Of a DNA stretch of 64,000 nucleotides, positions 11,766 to 24,335 are shown one piece after another (the first letter of the stretch is position 1; each line of letters opens with the position of its first letter). The stretch lies in assembly GCA_905116865.2 (NCBI GenBank), contig CAJHNH020001595.1:152375-216374 (forward strand), written 5' to 3'. Under the pieces are notes generated by a model. It was not told where the DNA came from and searched no databases. It was given only the letters and a program-made list of their open reading frames with translations. Both the position numbers and the translations under genes were made by a program. Origin of the DNA: Candidula unifasciata. Its lineage: Eukaryota; Mollusca; Gastropoda; Stylommatophora; Geomitridae.

Positions 11766-12200
11766 AATGTCCTTGTTTTAAACCTGCACTGGTAACAAAT
11801 GTCATTTGTTTAAACCTGCACTGGTGATGATCATACAAATGCCATTTGTTTAAAACTTCACAGGTGATACACATGTCATTTGGTTGAAGAAGCATTGATA
11901 ATACAAATGTCATGGTGTGTCGCTGACACAAATGACATTTGTTTAATAATGAGTTAATGATACATAACTCATATCTGATCTTATTGTGTATCTTCACACA
12001 TGTATCATTATCTGATGTAGCATGTTTATTACCCAGATGACATTAGACACCATGAGTCTATGATACAATTGTAATGAGTTTTTATGATGTCTGTCATATT
12101 AATGTTATTATTTATCTTATATACCTGTGATACAAATGTCATTTCATATCTTTTCATGATTCAGATATCATGCATTCTTATACCAAATGTTGATGACACA
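11766..12200. repeat. Irregular repeats around aaatgtcattt
   Basis: Eight to ten imperfect copies of an element with aaatgtcatttg, several followed by tttaaacctgcactggtga, spaced 40-60 bp apart. Too diverged for a fixed period. Confidence 0.6.
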
Positions 12201-12296
12201 AATATAACTTGCAGTCTTATCATCATATGTCTCTGCATGTCTTTGATAACATTATTAGTTCTTTTGTGAATGATTTCCTTGTCTTTCCCACTGTTC

Positions 12297-14285
12297 CTGT
12301 CCACACTCTCCCATTGTGTCTGTCCACGCTCTCCCATTGTGTCTGTCCACACTCTCCCATTGTTCCTGTCCACACTCTCCCATTGTTCCTGTCCACACTC
12401 TCCCATTGTTCCTGTCCACACTCTCCCATTGTTCCTGTCCACACTCTCCCATTGTTCCTGTCCACACTCTCCCATTGTTCCTGTCCACACTCTCCCATTT
12501 TGTCTGTCTATACTCTCCCATTGTGTCAGTCCACACTCTCCAATTGTGTCTGTCTACACTCTCCCATTGTGTCTGTCCACACTCTCCCATTGTGCCTGTC
12601 CACACTCTCCCATTGTTCCTGTCCACACTCTCCCATTGTGTCTGTCCACACTCTCCCATTGTTCCTGTCCACACTCTCCCACTGTTCCTGTCCACACTCT
12701 CCCATTGTTCCTGTCCACACTCTCCCATTGTGCCTGTCCACACTCTCCCATTGTGCCTGTCCACACTCTCCCATTGTTCCTGTCCACACTCTCCCATTGT
12801 GTCTGTCTACACTTTCCCATTGTTCCTGTCCACACTCTCCCATTGTTCCTGTCCACACTCTCCCATTGTTCCTGTCCACACTCTCCCATTGTGCCTGTCC
12901 ACACTCTCCCATTGTGCCTGTCCACACTCTCCCATTGTTCCTGTCCACACTCTCCCATTTTGTCTGTCCACACTCTCCCATTGTTCCTGTCCACACTCTC
13001 CCATTGTTCCTGTCCACACTCTCCCATTGTTCCTGTCCACACGCTCCCATTGTTCCTGTCCACACTCTCCCATTGTTCCTGTCCACACTCTCCCATTGTT
13101 CCTGTCCACACTCTCCCATTGTGCCTGTCTACACTCTCCCATTGTTCCTGTCCACACTCTCTCATTGTTCCTGTCCACACTCTCCCATTGTTCCTGTCCA
13201 CACTCTCCCATTGTTCCTGTCCACACTCTCCCATTGTTCCTGTCCACACTCTCCCATTGTTCCTGTCCACACTTTCCCATTGTTCCTGTCCACACTCTCC
13301 CATTGTGTCTGTCCACACTCTCCCATTGTTCCTGTCCACACTCTCCCATTGTTCCTGTCCACACTCTCCCATTGTTCCTGTCCACACTCTCCCATTGTGC
13401 CTGTCCACACTCTCCCATTGTGCCTGTACACACTCTCCCATTGTTCCTGTCCACACTCTCCCATTGTGTCTGTCTACACTTTCCCATTGTTCCTGTCCAC
13501 ACTCTCCCATTGTTCCTGTCCACACTCTCCCATTGTGCCTGTCCACACTCTCCCATTGTTCCTGTCCACACTCTCCCATTGTGTCTGTCCACACTCTCCC
13601 ATTGTTCCTGTCCACACTCTCCCATTGTTCCTGTCCACTCTCCCATTGTTCCTGTCCACACGCTCCCATTGTTCCTGTCCACACTCTCCCATTGTGCCTG
13701 TCCACACTCTCCCATTGTGCCTGTCCACACTCTACCATTGTTCCTGTCCACACTCTCCCATTGTGTCTGTCCACACTCTCCCATTGTTCCTGTCCACACT
13801 CTCCCATTGTTCCTGTCCACACTCTCCCATTGTTCCTGTCCACACTCTCCCATTGTGCCTGTCCACACTCTCCCATTGTTCCTGTCCACACTCTCCCATT
13901 GTGCCTGCCTACACTCTCCCATTGTGCCTGTCCACACTCTCCCATTGTTCCTGTCCACACTCTCCCATTGTGCCTGTCCACACTCTCCCATTGTGCCTGT
14001 CCACACTCTCCCACTGTTCCTGTCCACACTCTCCCATTGTTCCTGTCTACACTCTCCCACTGTTCTTGTCCACACTCTCCCACTGTTCCTGTCCACACTC
14101 TCCCATTGTTCCTGTCCACACTCTCCCATTGTGTCTGTCCACACTCTCCCATTGTTCCTGTCCACACTCTCCCATTGTTCCTGTCCACACTCTCCCATTG
14201 TTCCTGTCCACACTCTCCCATTGTGCCTGTCCACACTCTCCCATTGTGTCTGTCTACACTCTCCCATTGTGCCTGTCCACATTGG
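12297..14285. repeat. 23-bp minisatellite, about 87 copies
   Basis: Tandem unit of 23 bp (for example 12364-12386) containing ctcccattgttcctgtcc, with common variants gtgtctg and gtgcctg in place of gttcctg. No stop occurs in any of the three frames on either strand, so open frames up to 715 codons appear on both strands at once. The period is not a multiple of 3, so each frame cycles through the same 22-23 residues. This is repeat DNA, not a gene. Confidence 0.97.
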
Positions 14286-14299
14286 GACAGGAAACAATA

Positions 14300-16540
14300 T
14301 TTTTCCTCTTCTATTATCATGTGTCTGTCATACGGTTATTAAGCTATCTAGTTTGATATTAATCAGCTAAGAAAGCTTTGCTCATATATACAGTTAACCA
14401 GCTAAATTAGTTCCTTGGTTAGTTTGTCAACAGGTCAGCCACAATATGCATCAAAGCTCAAGTGAATATATCCCCTCCTCAGTTTATCTTTAGCAGACGT
14501 CACCACTTCTGTGTTGATTTACTTTTCTTCTGTGGCTACTCGCATAGCGTTCTTGTCTAACTTTGCCTCTTTTAATTTGATGTTCTGGTAAAGTTGCGAA
14601 ATACGTACAAATTTGGTTGATGGTGTATGCTCCCATGGGGATGAAGAGGAAAACAAACATCTAGGTGAAGTTAGAAAGAAGGGGAGAGCAATCACATGCA
14701 TTGGACGATGGCCTATGTTGCACTGGGGATGAGGGACAAAGAAAAAGTAAAAGAAGAATGAATGAGGACAGAGCTTCCAAAATTGACTAAACTGCACAAC
14801 AAAATAAGACTCACATGTATCAATCAATGCCCCAGCTAGAGATATATGTGATATCAGCACAAAGAGCTTTACATTCTCGTTTTTGTTCTTTTAAATGTTT
14901 ATTTTTAATCTGTTTATATTTTAATTAGAACCTGAGCTAAAAGAACAATCTGGAAGTGGATGGTTTTCATGAAACCTGAACTTGAATGAACAAGATGTTG
15001 TTTTCTGGTCACTATTTTCATCATAAGACAGTCAGCCTGTTTCTGGCTGCTGTGTGAAAATATTGTAGTGTATTATATGTACATAGATGTGTGAACACAC
15101 AAAATAAAATGTTTTGTGCATAGTGATAGAATGCTTCAATGACAGGGTGGAAAGTGGTTTGCGAATGACAGAATATTAAATTGAAAGGAGCGTAAGTGGC
15201 TTGTGGATATGTTCCTGTTATAATAATAGTAGCAGAAGTGGAGTTTATTGATATAACATTGCAATGTAGTCGAGCAAACACCACTGGCTTTTACTAATTA
15301 AATATAATGTTCTGATTACAAAATGGTATTTCCAACTTCAATAGAATATGTCAAGACAAGATGAAACATTGTCCCATACCATATACTGCCATTAGCAGTT
15401 TGATGTGTTTGTTCCTTGTGTACAATTATCTGAGGTGGGCAGTGCCCTTTCTCACTCCATTACCTTACTGAACATTTCAAGGACATTCTTAGTTTTGTGA
15501 CCATTTCCAGTTTTGTAAAAGTGGGTTGATACCAGTGCCACGAAGTAAATCAAGTCAAGGTCCCATTATGTTGCCTGTATGCACAGTTTTATCATGTAAA
15601 TGGTTTATCTTCTCTAGAAGTCCTCGTAATTTTAGTGGAGCCATACATTTCTTGCCCTGTCCAGTTGAGAAATATTAACCATGTCTACATTCTTTTTTTT
15701 TTTTAACTTTTTTTTTAAAGTTAACTGTTAACTAAGTAAATAAGCTATATTAAAATATTAATGATGGCACCAGTTATATAACAAATTAAATACTAACTAT
15801 CTATGCATGAGCTACAAAAATAAAATTAACTATTTACTCCAGTTTAAAAAAAAAAAAAACTTTGTCCTAAAAAAATTTAATTTGTCTGAATTCTTCAGAT
15901 TTTATGTGTAAAAAAAAAATTTCAATATTAACAATGTGAACCTTATTTAATAAGATTGTAAAAATGTCCACTAATTATATAATTACTGGTAACAAAATGC
16001 ACCAATTATAATTTTGTAAACAACCTGTATGCATAAATGTTACTGACAAAATCAAAATGGAAGAATCAGGTTGAGACAGCTATTTGTCATGTGCCAGCTG
16101 GTTTGATTTCACAGGCCACTTACGTGTCGTCAGTGTTTGATAGGGAATGTCTGATTTGATTTTCTAACCCAGACGAGCTACATATACTGCCAAATATGAG
16201 TGATACTTTATGATCGCATGTCTAACAAATACATATTGTTTCCCTAATTTACACACCACTAATATGTGAAAATAATATCAAAGTATTGGTGACATTATTA
16301 TTAATGTTTTCCTGTTATTTTATAATTTTGTTTGTTGTAAAGTTCCTCATTGTGAATATGGAAAACATCCTCGTAATTAATATATCTGTGATTATCGTTG
16401 TTGTTGTTGTTGTTTTATAATACTGTGTCCCTTTAAATAGAAAAGTGTGTCACGACCTTCAACCCTGTGACCTTACAGCTTGTACATTTTTGGCTAGAGA
16501 TTAAGTTTCTGTTCTTCGTTTCCACAAAATGTATTTTATT
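14300..16540. other. Non-coding AT-rich stretch
   Basis: No gene recognised on either strand. It holds poly-T and poly-A runs (15693-15720, 15845-15860), a short TTG microsatellite at 16396-16416 and some repeat-like sequence at 14520-14830. A minus frame of 113 codons (14519-14860) has no recognisable motif. Confidence 0.5.
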
Positions 16541-17605
16541 CATGATTGTGTGTTCCTGCAGGCTGATTGTGTGTTCCTGTGGGTTGATTGTGTGTTCCTG
16601 TGTGTTGATTGTGTGTTCCTGTGTGTTGATTGTGTGTTCCTGTGGGTTGATTGTGTTTTCCTGTGGGTTGATTGTGTGTTCCTGTGGGTTAATTGTGTGT
16701 TCCTGAGGGCTAATTGTGTGTTCCTGTGGGTTGATTGTGTGTTCTGTGGGTTGATTGTGTGTTCCTGTGGGTTGATTGTGTGTTCCTGTGGGTTGATTGT
16801 GTGTTCCTGTGGGCTGATTGTGTGTTCCTGTGGGTTGATTGTGTGTTCTGTGAGTTGATTGTGTGTTCCTGTGGGTTGATTGTGTGTTCCTGAGGGTTGA
16901 TTGTGTGTTCCTGAGGGTTGATTGTGTGTTCCTGAGGGTTGATTGTGTGTTCCTGAGGGTTGATTGTGTGTTCCTGAGGGTTGATTGTGTGTTCCTGAGG
17001 GTTGATTGTGTGTTCCTGAGGGTTGATTGTGTGTTCCTGGGGGCTGATTGTGTGTTCCTGGGGGCTGATTGTGTGTTCCTGGGGGTTGATTGTGTGTTCC
17101 TGGAGGCTGATTGTGTGTTCTGTGAGTTGATTGTGTGTTCCTGTGGGTTGATTGTGTGTTCCTGAGGGTTGATTGTGTGTTCCTGAGGGTTGATTGTGTG
17201 TTCCTGAGGGTTTATTGTGTGTTCCTGGGGGTTGTTTGTGTGTTCCTGGGGGCTGATTGTGTGTTCCTGAGGGCTGACTTTGTGTTCCTGAGGGCTGATT
17301 GTGTGTTCCTGCGGGATGATTGTGTGTTCCTGGGGGTTGAATGTGTGTTCCTGGGGGTTGATTGTGTGTTCCTGGGGGTTGATTGTGTGTTCTGTGAGTT
17401 GATTGTGTGTTCCTGTGGGCTGATTGTGTGTTCCTGTGGGTTGATTGTGTGTTCCTGGGGGTTGATTGTGTGTTCCTGGGGGCTGATTGTGTGTTCCTGA
17501 GGGCTGACTTTGTGTTCCTGAGGGTTGATTGTGTGTTCCTGAGGGCTGATTGTGTGTTCCTGCAGGTTGATTATGTGTTCCTGCGGGTTGAATGTGTGTG
17601 CTGAG
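16541..17605. repeat. 21-bp minisatellite, about 50 copies
   Basis: Unit ttgattgtgtgttcctgtgg plus g, with variants in the last four bases (gtggg, gaggg, ggggg) grouped in blocks, and a few units one base short. Frames reading as a 7-residue repeat (VDCVFLW or similar) are open because 21 is a multiple of 3, but they break at the one-base deletions (for example 16745, 16850, 17120, 17390), which argues against coding. Confidence 0.96.
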
Positions 17606-17868
17606 ATAAGATTGTGTGCCTACAAATTGGAGTTACTGTTAATGCTTCTGTTTTATTATATAAAGTGTTGCATGGTTATATCATACATACTGTCATCAAA
17701 CCCATCCATGTGGTCTTTAGAAAATTGTTTTCTCTTAAATAACCATTGCATCCACCAGCATTTTCTTTATTCTCTCTTCTTTTTTCTCCTTCAGAGCTTC
17801 TGAGATTTATGACTTTAATATTTAATTTATTATATGATCGACTTCTTCTTGTTCTAACTTCTTTTTTA

Positions 17869-18236
17869 CTTCTTTCCTCGTGCTGTACTTCCTTCCCTTT
17901 CCTTCCTCCTTCCCTTCCTACTACTTTTTTAGCATCTGTTTCATTCATCCTGCCCTTTCCCCTCCCCCTGCTCCTTCTCCTCCCCCTGCTCCTTCTCCTC
18001 CCCCTGCCCTTTCTCCTCCCCCTGCTCCTTCTCATCCCCCTGCTCCTTCTCCTCCCCCTGCCCTTTCTCCTTCCCCTGCCCTTTCTCCTCCCCCTGCCCT
18101 TTCTCCTCCTCATGTTCTTCCTCCTCCACCCTCGTCTCCCTCCACTGTCTTCTTCTTTTCTTCTTCTTCTTCTCTTCCTCCTCCTTTTTCTCCTTCTTTT
18201 TCTTCTGTTTCTTCCTCTTCTTCTCCCAACTGTTTT
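17869..18236. repeat. Long polypyrimidine tract with 18-bp subrepeats
   Basis: Roughly 370 bases with very few purines on the plus strand. Between 17950 and 18110 an 18-bp unit based on ctgctccttctcctcccc repeats about nine times. The complement is purine-only over long stretches. Confidence 0.9.
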
Positions 18237-18689
18237 ATTGCATGACCCTCTAGTCCTCTTTGTTCTGTTGCCTACTACTACTTGTATCGTTTTTACAACT
18301 CTTCACCAGATTGTTTTAGCAGTTAAACAAATTTCAGGCAGATTATATTACCATTCCTTAATATAAATCTGCAAAGTGATTGTTTTGTAGAAAAGAAGCA
18401 TAGAAAAAGATAACACTACCACCTTTCTCCAGCCTGACGGCAACAGAAGTATACCTGAACATAATGCATCTCACAGAGAGACTGAAAAAAAAAAAAGATG
18501 GACAATAATACAGTTTTAAAAATTGTCTGCCTATAAATAAGTGTATACAACAAACATTGATTTAGAATCAAGACTGAGGAAGTCCAAGAACCTACCATAT
18601 AAACCTGGCGACAACTTAGAAAAAGAAATATCCCTGGCCATGGGATGTCAGCTTTTACTCTCTGCAGTCTTCTGATCTTCTTCTTCTTC

Positions 18690-19070
18690 GCGTTCACCAG
18701 CTGTACACTCTGGCGGAAAGTTCTGGTTGCTCGTTCACCAGCTGTACACTCTGGCGGAAAGTTCTGGTTGCTCGTCCACCAGCTGTACACTCTGGCAGAA
18801 AGGTCTGGTTGCTCGTCCACCAGCTGTACACTCTGGCGGAAAGTTCTGGTTGCTCGTTCACCAGCTGTACACTCTGGCGGAAAGTTCTGGTTGCTCGTTC
18901 ACCAGCTGTACACTCTGGCGGAAAGTTCTGGTTGCGCGTTCACCAGCTGAACACTCTGGCGGAAAGTTCTGGTTGCTCGTCCACCAGCTGAACACTCTGG
19001 CGGAAAGTTCTGGTTGCTCGTCCACCAGCTGTACACTCTGGCGGAAAGTTCTGGTTGCTCGTCTACTACT
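18690..19070. repeat. 41-bp minisatellite derived from dispersed family 3
   Basis: About nine tandem units of 41 bp (starts at 18721, 18762 and so on) containing caccagctgtacactctggc and ttctggttgctcg. The reverse complement of the unit matches single copies of a dispersed repeat at 22478-22575 and 26455-26560, so the array seems to be an internal expansion within one copy of that element (18645-19085). Confidence 0.93.
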
Positions 19071-19598
19071 GAACTGCAGTCCTGCTCCAGAACCTGAGTG
19101 TTGCGTGTGCATCAGTTTTACAGATCTCATTCTCTTGAATACAGACTGTTGGTCCCTTGCCTCTCCGGCAGATGCACTCCGACTTCAAAGGAAGCTCCCC
19201 AATTAGTCAACTCTTACAACATGCTTTTGGGGAGGCAGTGGGTCCATTCTTGTTTTCCCCACAATGTGGCCCAGGAACCCACACAGGGGACTTGTGATCA
19301 AAAGCTGGGCTAAATAATAGTCTCAATAGATTTTAATATATTGAAAATAACAGCAGACTATAGGTGCAGTTATGTGGATCTGAGATTTTCTAGTTCTCCT
19401 TCTCATAACACAAACCACACTGGAATATACATTCTAACTCTTTATTCTGGAAGAGTTAAAATATGTGGCAGCTTTTAATTTCAGTTATAAGAAGATTGTA
19501 AATACTCACCGTTGTAATTATATGAAAGAAGGGCATGTAAGGAAATTGTGCTGTTTCAGTTTGAACACAAGCAGGATGTAATTATTATACCTGGGGTT

Positions 19599-20401
19599 AT
19601 CTAGATCAGTGGTTCCCAACCTTCCTAATGCTGTGGCCCTTTGATACAGTTCCTCATGTTATGGCGACCCTTTAATACAGTACCTCATGTTTTAGCGACC
19701 CTATAATACAGTTCCTCATGTTTTAGTGACCCTTTAATACAGTTTCTCATGTTTTAGCGACCCTTTAATACATTTTCTCATGTTTTGGCGACCCTTTGAT
19801 ATAGTTCCTCATGTTTTAGCGACCCTTTAATACAGTTCCTCATGTTTTGGCGACCCTTTAATACAGAACCTCATGTTTTGGCGACCCTTTAATACAGTTC
19901 CTCATGTTTTGGCGACCCTTTAATACAGTACCTCATGTTTTGGCGACCCTTTAATACAGTTCCTCATGTTATGGCGACCCTTTAATACAGTACCTCATGT
20001 TATGGCGACCCTTTAATACAGTACCTCATGTTTTGGCGACCCTTTAATACAGTTCCTCATGTTTTAGCGACCCTTTAATACAGTTTCTCATGTTTTAGCG
20101 ACCCTTTAATACAGTTTCTCATGTTTTGGCGACCCTTTGATATAGTTCCTCATGTTTTGGCAACCCTTTGATACAGTTTCTCATGTTTTAGCGACCCTTT
20201 AATACAGTTCCTCATGTTTTGGCAACCCTTTGATACAGTACCTCATGTTGTGGAGACCCCCAAACAAACAAATATTTTCATTGCCACTTCATAACTTTAA
20301 TGAATATTTGTTTTTGTGATTGTCTTTGGCGACCCCTGTGAAAGGGTTGTTTGACCCCAAAAAGGGTCGTGACCCATAGGTTGAGAACCATTGATCTAGA
20401 A
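19599..20401. mobile_element. Non-autonomous hAT transposon (SPIN/Charlie-like) with internal tandem expansion
   Basis: Ends at 19607 (cagtggttcccaacc) and 20393 (ggttgagaaccattg) are inverted repeats matching at 13 of 15 positions. They are flanked by 8-bp direct repeats, atctagat at 19599-19606 and atctagaa at 20394-20401, which fit the nTCTAGAn target preference known for this hAT branch. The right subterminal part (gggtcgtgaccc, ggcgacccctgtgaaaggg) resembles non-autonomous hAT families described in vertebrates and in the pond snail Lymnaea. The interior is dominated by a 31-bp tandem repeat. There is no transposase frame, so it would need an enzyme supplied elsewhere. Confidence 0.88.
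19640..20245. repeat. 31-bp minisatellite inside the hAT element
   Basis: About 19 units of 31 bp containing cctcatgttttagcgaccc and tttaatacagt, with gttttgg/gttatgg and ttgata variants. In related elements this sequence appears once, so it has been amplified in place. Confidence 0.93.
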
Positions 20402-20870
20402 GATTATGGTATTCAAGCTCAACTGTTGGATAAGATCGTCAAGATAGTCAGTGTACAGTGAGAATAACAGAAGGAATGCAGACTGATTTCCCATCTCATC
20501 AGGTGTCAGGGATGTGTCCTCTCACTGTTTGCCATTCATTATTTACATGGATAGAATAACACAAGAGGCAAATATAGACCTGAAGTAATCACTGAACTTC
20601 TTTTTGCAGATGATCAAGTGTCTAATACATCACCAAGAACAGAATTTACAAAATCATACTGACTGCTTACATCAAGCCTGCACAAAGTATGACATGAGAA
20701 TACTGACAAAATCATACTGACTGCTTACATCTAGCCTGCACAAAGTATGACATGAGAATTAACACTGCAAAAAGTGAGGTAATGAGGATAGGCAGGAAAC
20801 ATAATATCATGAACGTTCATGTTAATGGAACTACACTCGATAGAGAAAAAGAAGCCAAGTAAACATGCAG
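20402..20870 (+). pseudogene. Non-LTR retrotransposon reverse transcriptase relic (piece 1)
   Basis: Broken frames carry recognisable reverse-transcriptase pieces in the right order: a segment reading LEDYGIQAQLL just after the hAT target duplication, a QGCVLS block near 20505, ELLFADDQ near 20600 (the F/Y-A-D-D catalytic box), and a frame from about 20745 to 20863 reading KYDMRINTAKSEVMRIGRK and HVNGTTLD, which is the usual segment after the catalytic box in this class. It has stops and frameshifts and a local 57-bp direct duplication (20650-20760). No endonuclease part is seen. Confidence 0.75.
20650..20760. repeat. 57-bp direct duplication
   Basis: Two adjacent copies containing acaaaatcatactgactgct and cacaaagtatgacatgagaa, differing by one or two bases, within the reverse-transcriptase relic. 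Confidence 0.9.
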
Positions 20871-22477
20871 CTTACTGAACAATCACAACTGTCAAAGTGT
20901 TCAGTGAAAGAATCATATGATGCATCTTTGCTAAAGTCATTCTGATGACTTCTTTTTGTGTCCGATTTGTTCACACACTTGATGATGATGAAGATGTTCA
21001 TACAGTTGATGAAGATGTTCACACACTTGATGATGATGAAGATGATGAAATATTAGTCTTCTGACACGTTATATTTTTCAGAACTAGAGTTGATGATATT
21101 AAAATGAATTTTCAACATTTTAAGGCCAAAATATTGTGCTGTGTTTTTATGCTTTTTTTTTTTTTTTGTAAGCATGTAAATAAGTATGTATATTTTCTAA
21201 TATATTTTAAAACAGAATACGAGTATGTGTAAACAGTGACATATGAATAATAGACACGTTGTGTCAGTGCCTTTTGAATGGAAGTCTTCAGAATTTCTAT
21301 CATATTTTCACTCTCAGTTGCCACATGGCCAAAATAACAGGACTCTAAGAGAACTAAACCATTGTTGATTGACTGTGTTTGTTTTGTTTCAACACCGAAC
21401 CAAACAAAGAGAGCATGAATGCCACTTGAAATAAGAAGTGCTCAGTTTAATTATGTTGTCATACCATAAGCAAGACTGGTTGGTATTTGGCTTTGTACAC
21501 TCAGAGGAAAAAGAAACACTAACCAACAAGCTGACAAGCATAATATTACAAGCATAATGTGTGTATGTAATTCCTTTGTAATATTATCAAACTGATATGT
21601 GTATTAATTGTTGTAACTTTTAACATATACCTTATCTAATATAACTTATATGAACAAGTCTGTGGCCAGGTAAGTGGGAGCAAGTAAGACTTACATACAT
21701 TTAACATTTGTTGGTTGTTCTGACATCCAGATACTTAAAGAGTATGTCACATTTGCAAATGAACAAAGCTTAAGTATTTGTAAATGTGACTCATTAAAAA
21801 TTAATGGCATGTCAAATATCATATTTTAATTCATAATTTGCCAGTTTGGCTCACAGTGATGTTTTTTATATGTAGAGAGGACATTCTTGTATCTGATCAC
21901 AAAACATAATATTGTAATTGTGATGTTTTCACGATATCCCAATGACCTGTTTTGGTAGAATCATAAATTATAAGTTTTCCTAAATTTACTAATCACATTT
22001 ATTTCCCATTCGTATTTTATTTAATCAACCACTCGGCCCTGGACTTAGTCACGACTGCTAGTTAATAATTCTGCAGTGATGGAAAAAATTTTATTTACTT
22101 ACTATTTATACTTTTCTGCACTCGAAATGCCTAATTTGGTTGGGACATTTTTCCCCAATGTACCCCTGTTGTTACTGGACATCCTTCTATTATGTTGTTA
22201 TTATCAATCCTTCAGTTCCAAAATAAAAAGTTACAAGTAGCAGTCACTCAGCAAATAACAAGTAAACTAGCACATGGGACACACAGAGTTCAGTCATCAG
22301 GTTTAATTAATTAGGCAGCAATTACCCGTGTGGGTTCCAGAGCCCTAGTTGGAGGAAAACAAGAAAAGAGCCAATGAACACCAACCAAACGGCATGTCAC
22401 AGAAGGTGACTATTTATGGGTGATCTCTTCAAGGTCAGAGTTCATCTGCTTGCCTGGTAATGATGTACATTCAGATC
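20871..22477. other. Non-coding stretch
   Basis: AT-rich sequence with a gatgatgaagatgttca repeat near 20980-21045 and a poly-T run at 21152-21167. No gene recognised on either strand. Confidence 0.5.
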
Positions 22478-22575
22478 TCAAGTTCTGGAACAAGACCAAA
22501 GTCTAGAAGTGGACAAACAACCAGAACTTTCTGCAGCAGGTTACAGCTGGTGAACGCTGCAAAGAAAATCCAGCA
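22478..22575. repeat. Dispersed repeat family 3, single copy
   Basis: Contains agtctagaagtggacaaaca, accagaactttctgc and acagctggtgaacgctg, matching 26455-26560 in the same orientation and the reverse complement of the 41-bp unit at 18690-19070. Confidence 0.8.
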
Positions 22576-24185
22576 GGGGGTGCCCATCACACACCTTATA
22601 CTATGTAGTACTTAAGTATGAATTTTTGGGGGTAGCTTTAATTTTGTAACACTCAAAGTACTTAAATCATGTTTATTATGATTATTTTTATTAATGTTTG
22701 GTTTTCATTAGCTTCATGTTTTCCCACCCAATCAATAGTTTCTAGAGTTAAACTTGTATTATTATTCAAAAAACAATGAATTTTTTTTTTTTTAAATAAA
22801 ATTTACTGCCAGTAGATACTGAAAATCAACATGAATTTATCTGCTGTGAATTTTAGCTGAAAAGTAAAAATAAGCACAATCAATTTTTTTATTTTTATTA
22901 ATTTTTTTTTGAAGTGTTTATTGTGTTTTATGTTTGCATCTTTTTGTGATTTTTATGTTGCAGTGTGTGCTCATCTTCATGCTTTTTTATTAGAATCTCA
23001 AGAGATCAAATATTTAGCCTATTATGTTTCTTACAAACAAATCAAACTGAACTGTTGTGTTGACAAACTAGCTGAAATCACTGACATTAATAAACTTATA
23101 AGTAATGATAACATTATTCTTACGGTTTTTGGGTTCAAGATGCAAAGTCAGGCCCAGAATGAGAGTGACTTCCCTTGCCACTTGCCACTCATGCCTCATA
23201 GTGTCACAGGGATGACCTATGTTGGGGGGGGGGGGGGTGTTAGGCTTAGTGACTGGCCAGTGATCAAATTAAAAAAATTCCTGCATCAAGGAGGATAAGG
23301 CACATATGACCACTTGGTAGTTGGGTGAGTGTGCTAACTACTGCACTCCTATCGTTTTTAAGTTCAAACATCTGTATAACATGAACTGCAGCAAGAGAAC
23401 AAAAATCATGCTTGCAAGAAAGAGCTTTGCAGTCTTGTGAGTCTCAAGAAAAAAAAATGAAGAGACCAAAGAAAACAATAATTGCTGTCCAGAGCTGTCA
23501 CAGTTTATTAGATTTGTTTCTCAGACTTGTCAAAACCTGTTTGATTTCTCAGTGAATATTGTACAGCAGACTTGATTGTCATTTGTCAATGTGACCAATA
23601 AGATATGACGAACTCACTGACCAATCAGCTAACTGTGTGCAGCAGGCATTCTTTGTAAAGGGACATAAATCCTGCAATGTGTTATTTTGTAAATGAATTA
23701 TTCAGCAAGCGATGTCTACATTTCAATCCTGACTTTCTGACACAGATGTATATTTTGTGTTTTATTTATGTGAATAATTTTAAATATATACACTCAAATT
23801 TTTGTTTTTTTATTTTTATTTTGTAAATAATTGTAATAATATATAAATGTGTAAATTTTTGTCAAATTGGCTTGTGTGAATAAATATTCGACTTGCACAC
23901 AACAGGAGAAAGTGTTGGGAGCCCTTGTCATTTTTTGTTTGACATACTAACCTGTGTTCTGAGCATTTAGAGACTTTTTGACTGCCATAAATGTCCATGG
24001 TTTACTTCCGAGGGATGCCTCTTCTTAGTTTTGTTTTGGCTTATCAACTCAATCTTCAAAAAATTTAAAAACGAGAGGATTGACCTCATTTGACCAGATT
24101 TTATCCTATCAAGTTTGGACTGACTTCACATATTGAGTTTTTCCACCAGTAATCTCTGTCCCAGTATGGACCGAAATTTTGTATT
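22576..24185. other. Non-coding stretch
   Basis: AT-rich, with a G run at 23224-23236. A 129-codon plus frame at 22909-23298 is mostly low-complexity with no recognisable motif; I do not call it. The stretch 23280-23350 read on the minus strand has a tRNA-like gcagtagttagcac but no clear B box. Confidence 0.45.
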
Positions 24186-24186
24186 C

Positions 24187-24335
24187 TTTTAAAGCCCCAC
24201 CCGGCTATTGTCGTGGGCCTAAATATAACCTACGGTCTGAACAGGGTTTCTGAGACCTCATGTGATTCTCATCCGAATGATGGCACTTTGTGTTACTGGG
24301 TGTTCATCGCTTGTTGTATGCTCTTGGTTGGGATT
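24187..24335 (+). repeat. Dispersed repeat family 1, copy 1
   Basis: Shares order and sequence with 47849-48020: a gccccaccc start, then ggcc with aatata, ggtctgaac, gggtttctg, gacctc, and a gttcatcgcttgt end. No frame is conserved, so it is probably a SINE. Confidence 0.7.

Noticed and set aside
12209..14370. Overlapping open frames of 500-715 codons on both strands (for example 12209-14356 plus and 12554-14320 minus)
   Set aside because: They are the 23-bp minisatellite read in every frame. The unit has no stop on either strand, and unit variants are not biased to third positions.
16529..17604. Frames with a 7-residue repeat (VDCVFLW) that look like hydrophobic segments
   Set aside because: They are the 21-bp minisatellite; single-base deletions break the frame repeatedly with no sign of selection.
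22909..23298. 129-codon plus frame
   Set aside because: It begins in a poly-T region, runs through a G-run, has no recognisable motif and no splice context.
23277..23350. tRNA-like A box on the minus strand
   Set aside because: There is no B box at the right distance and no cloverleaf; at most a decayed SINE head.
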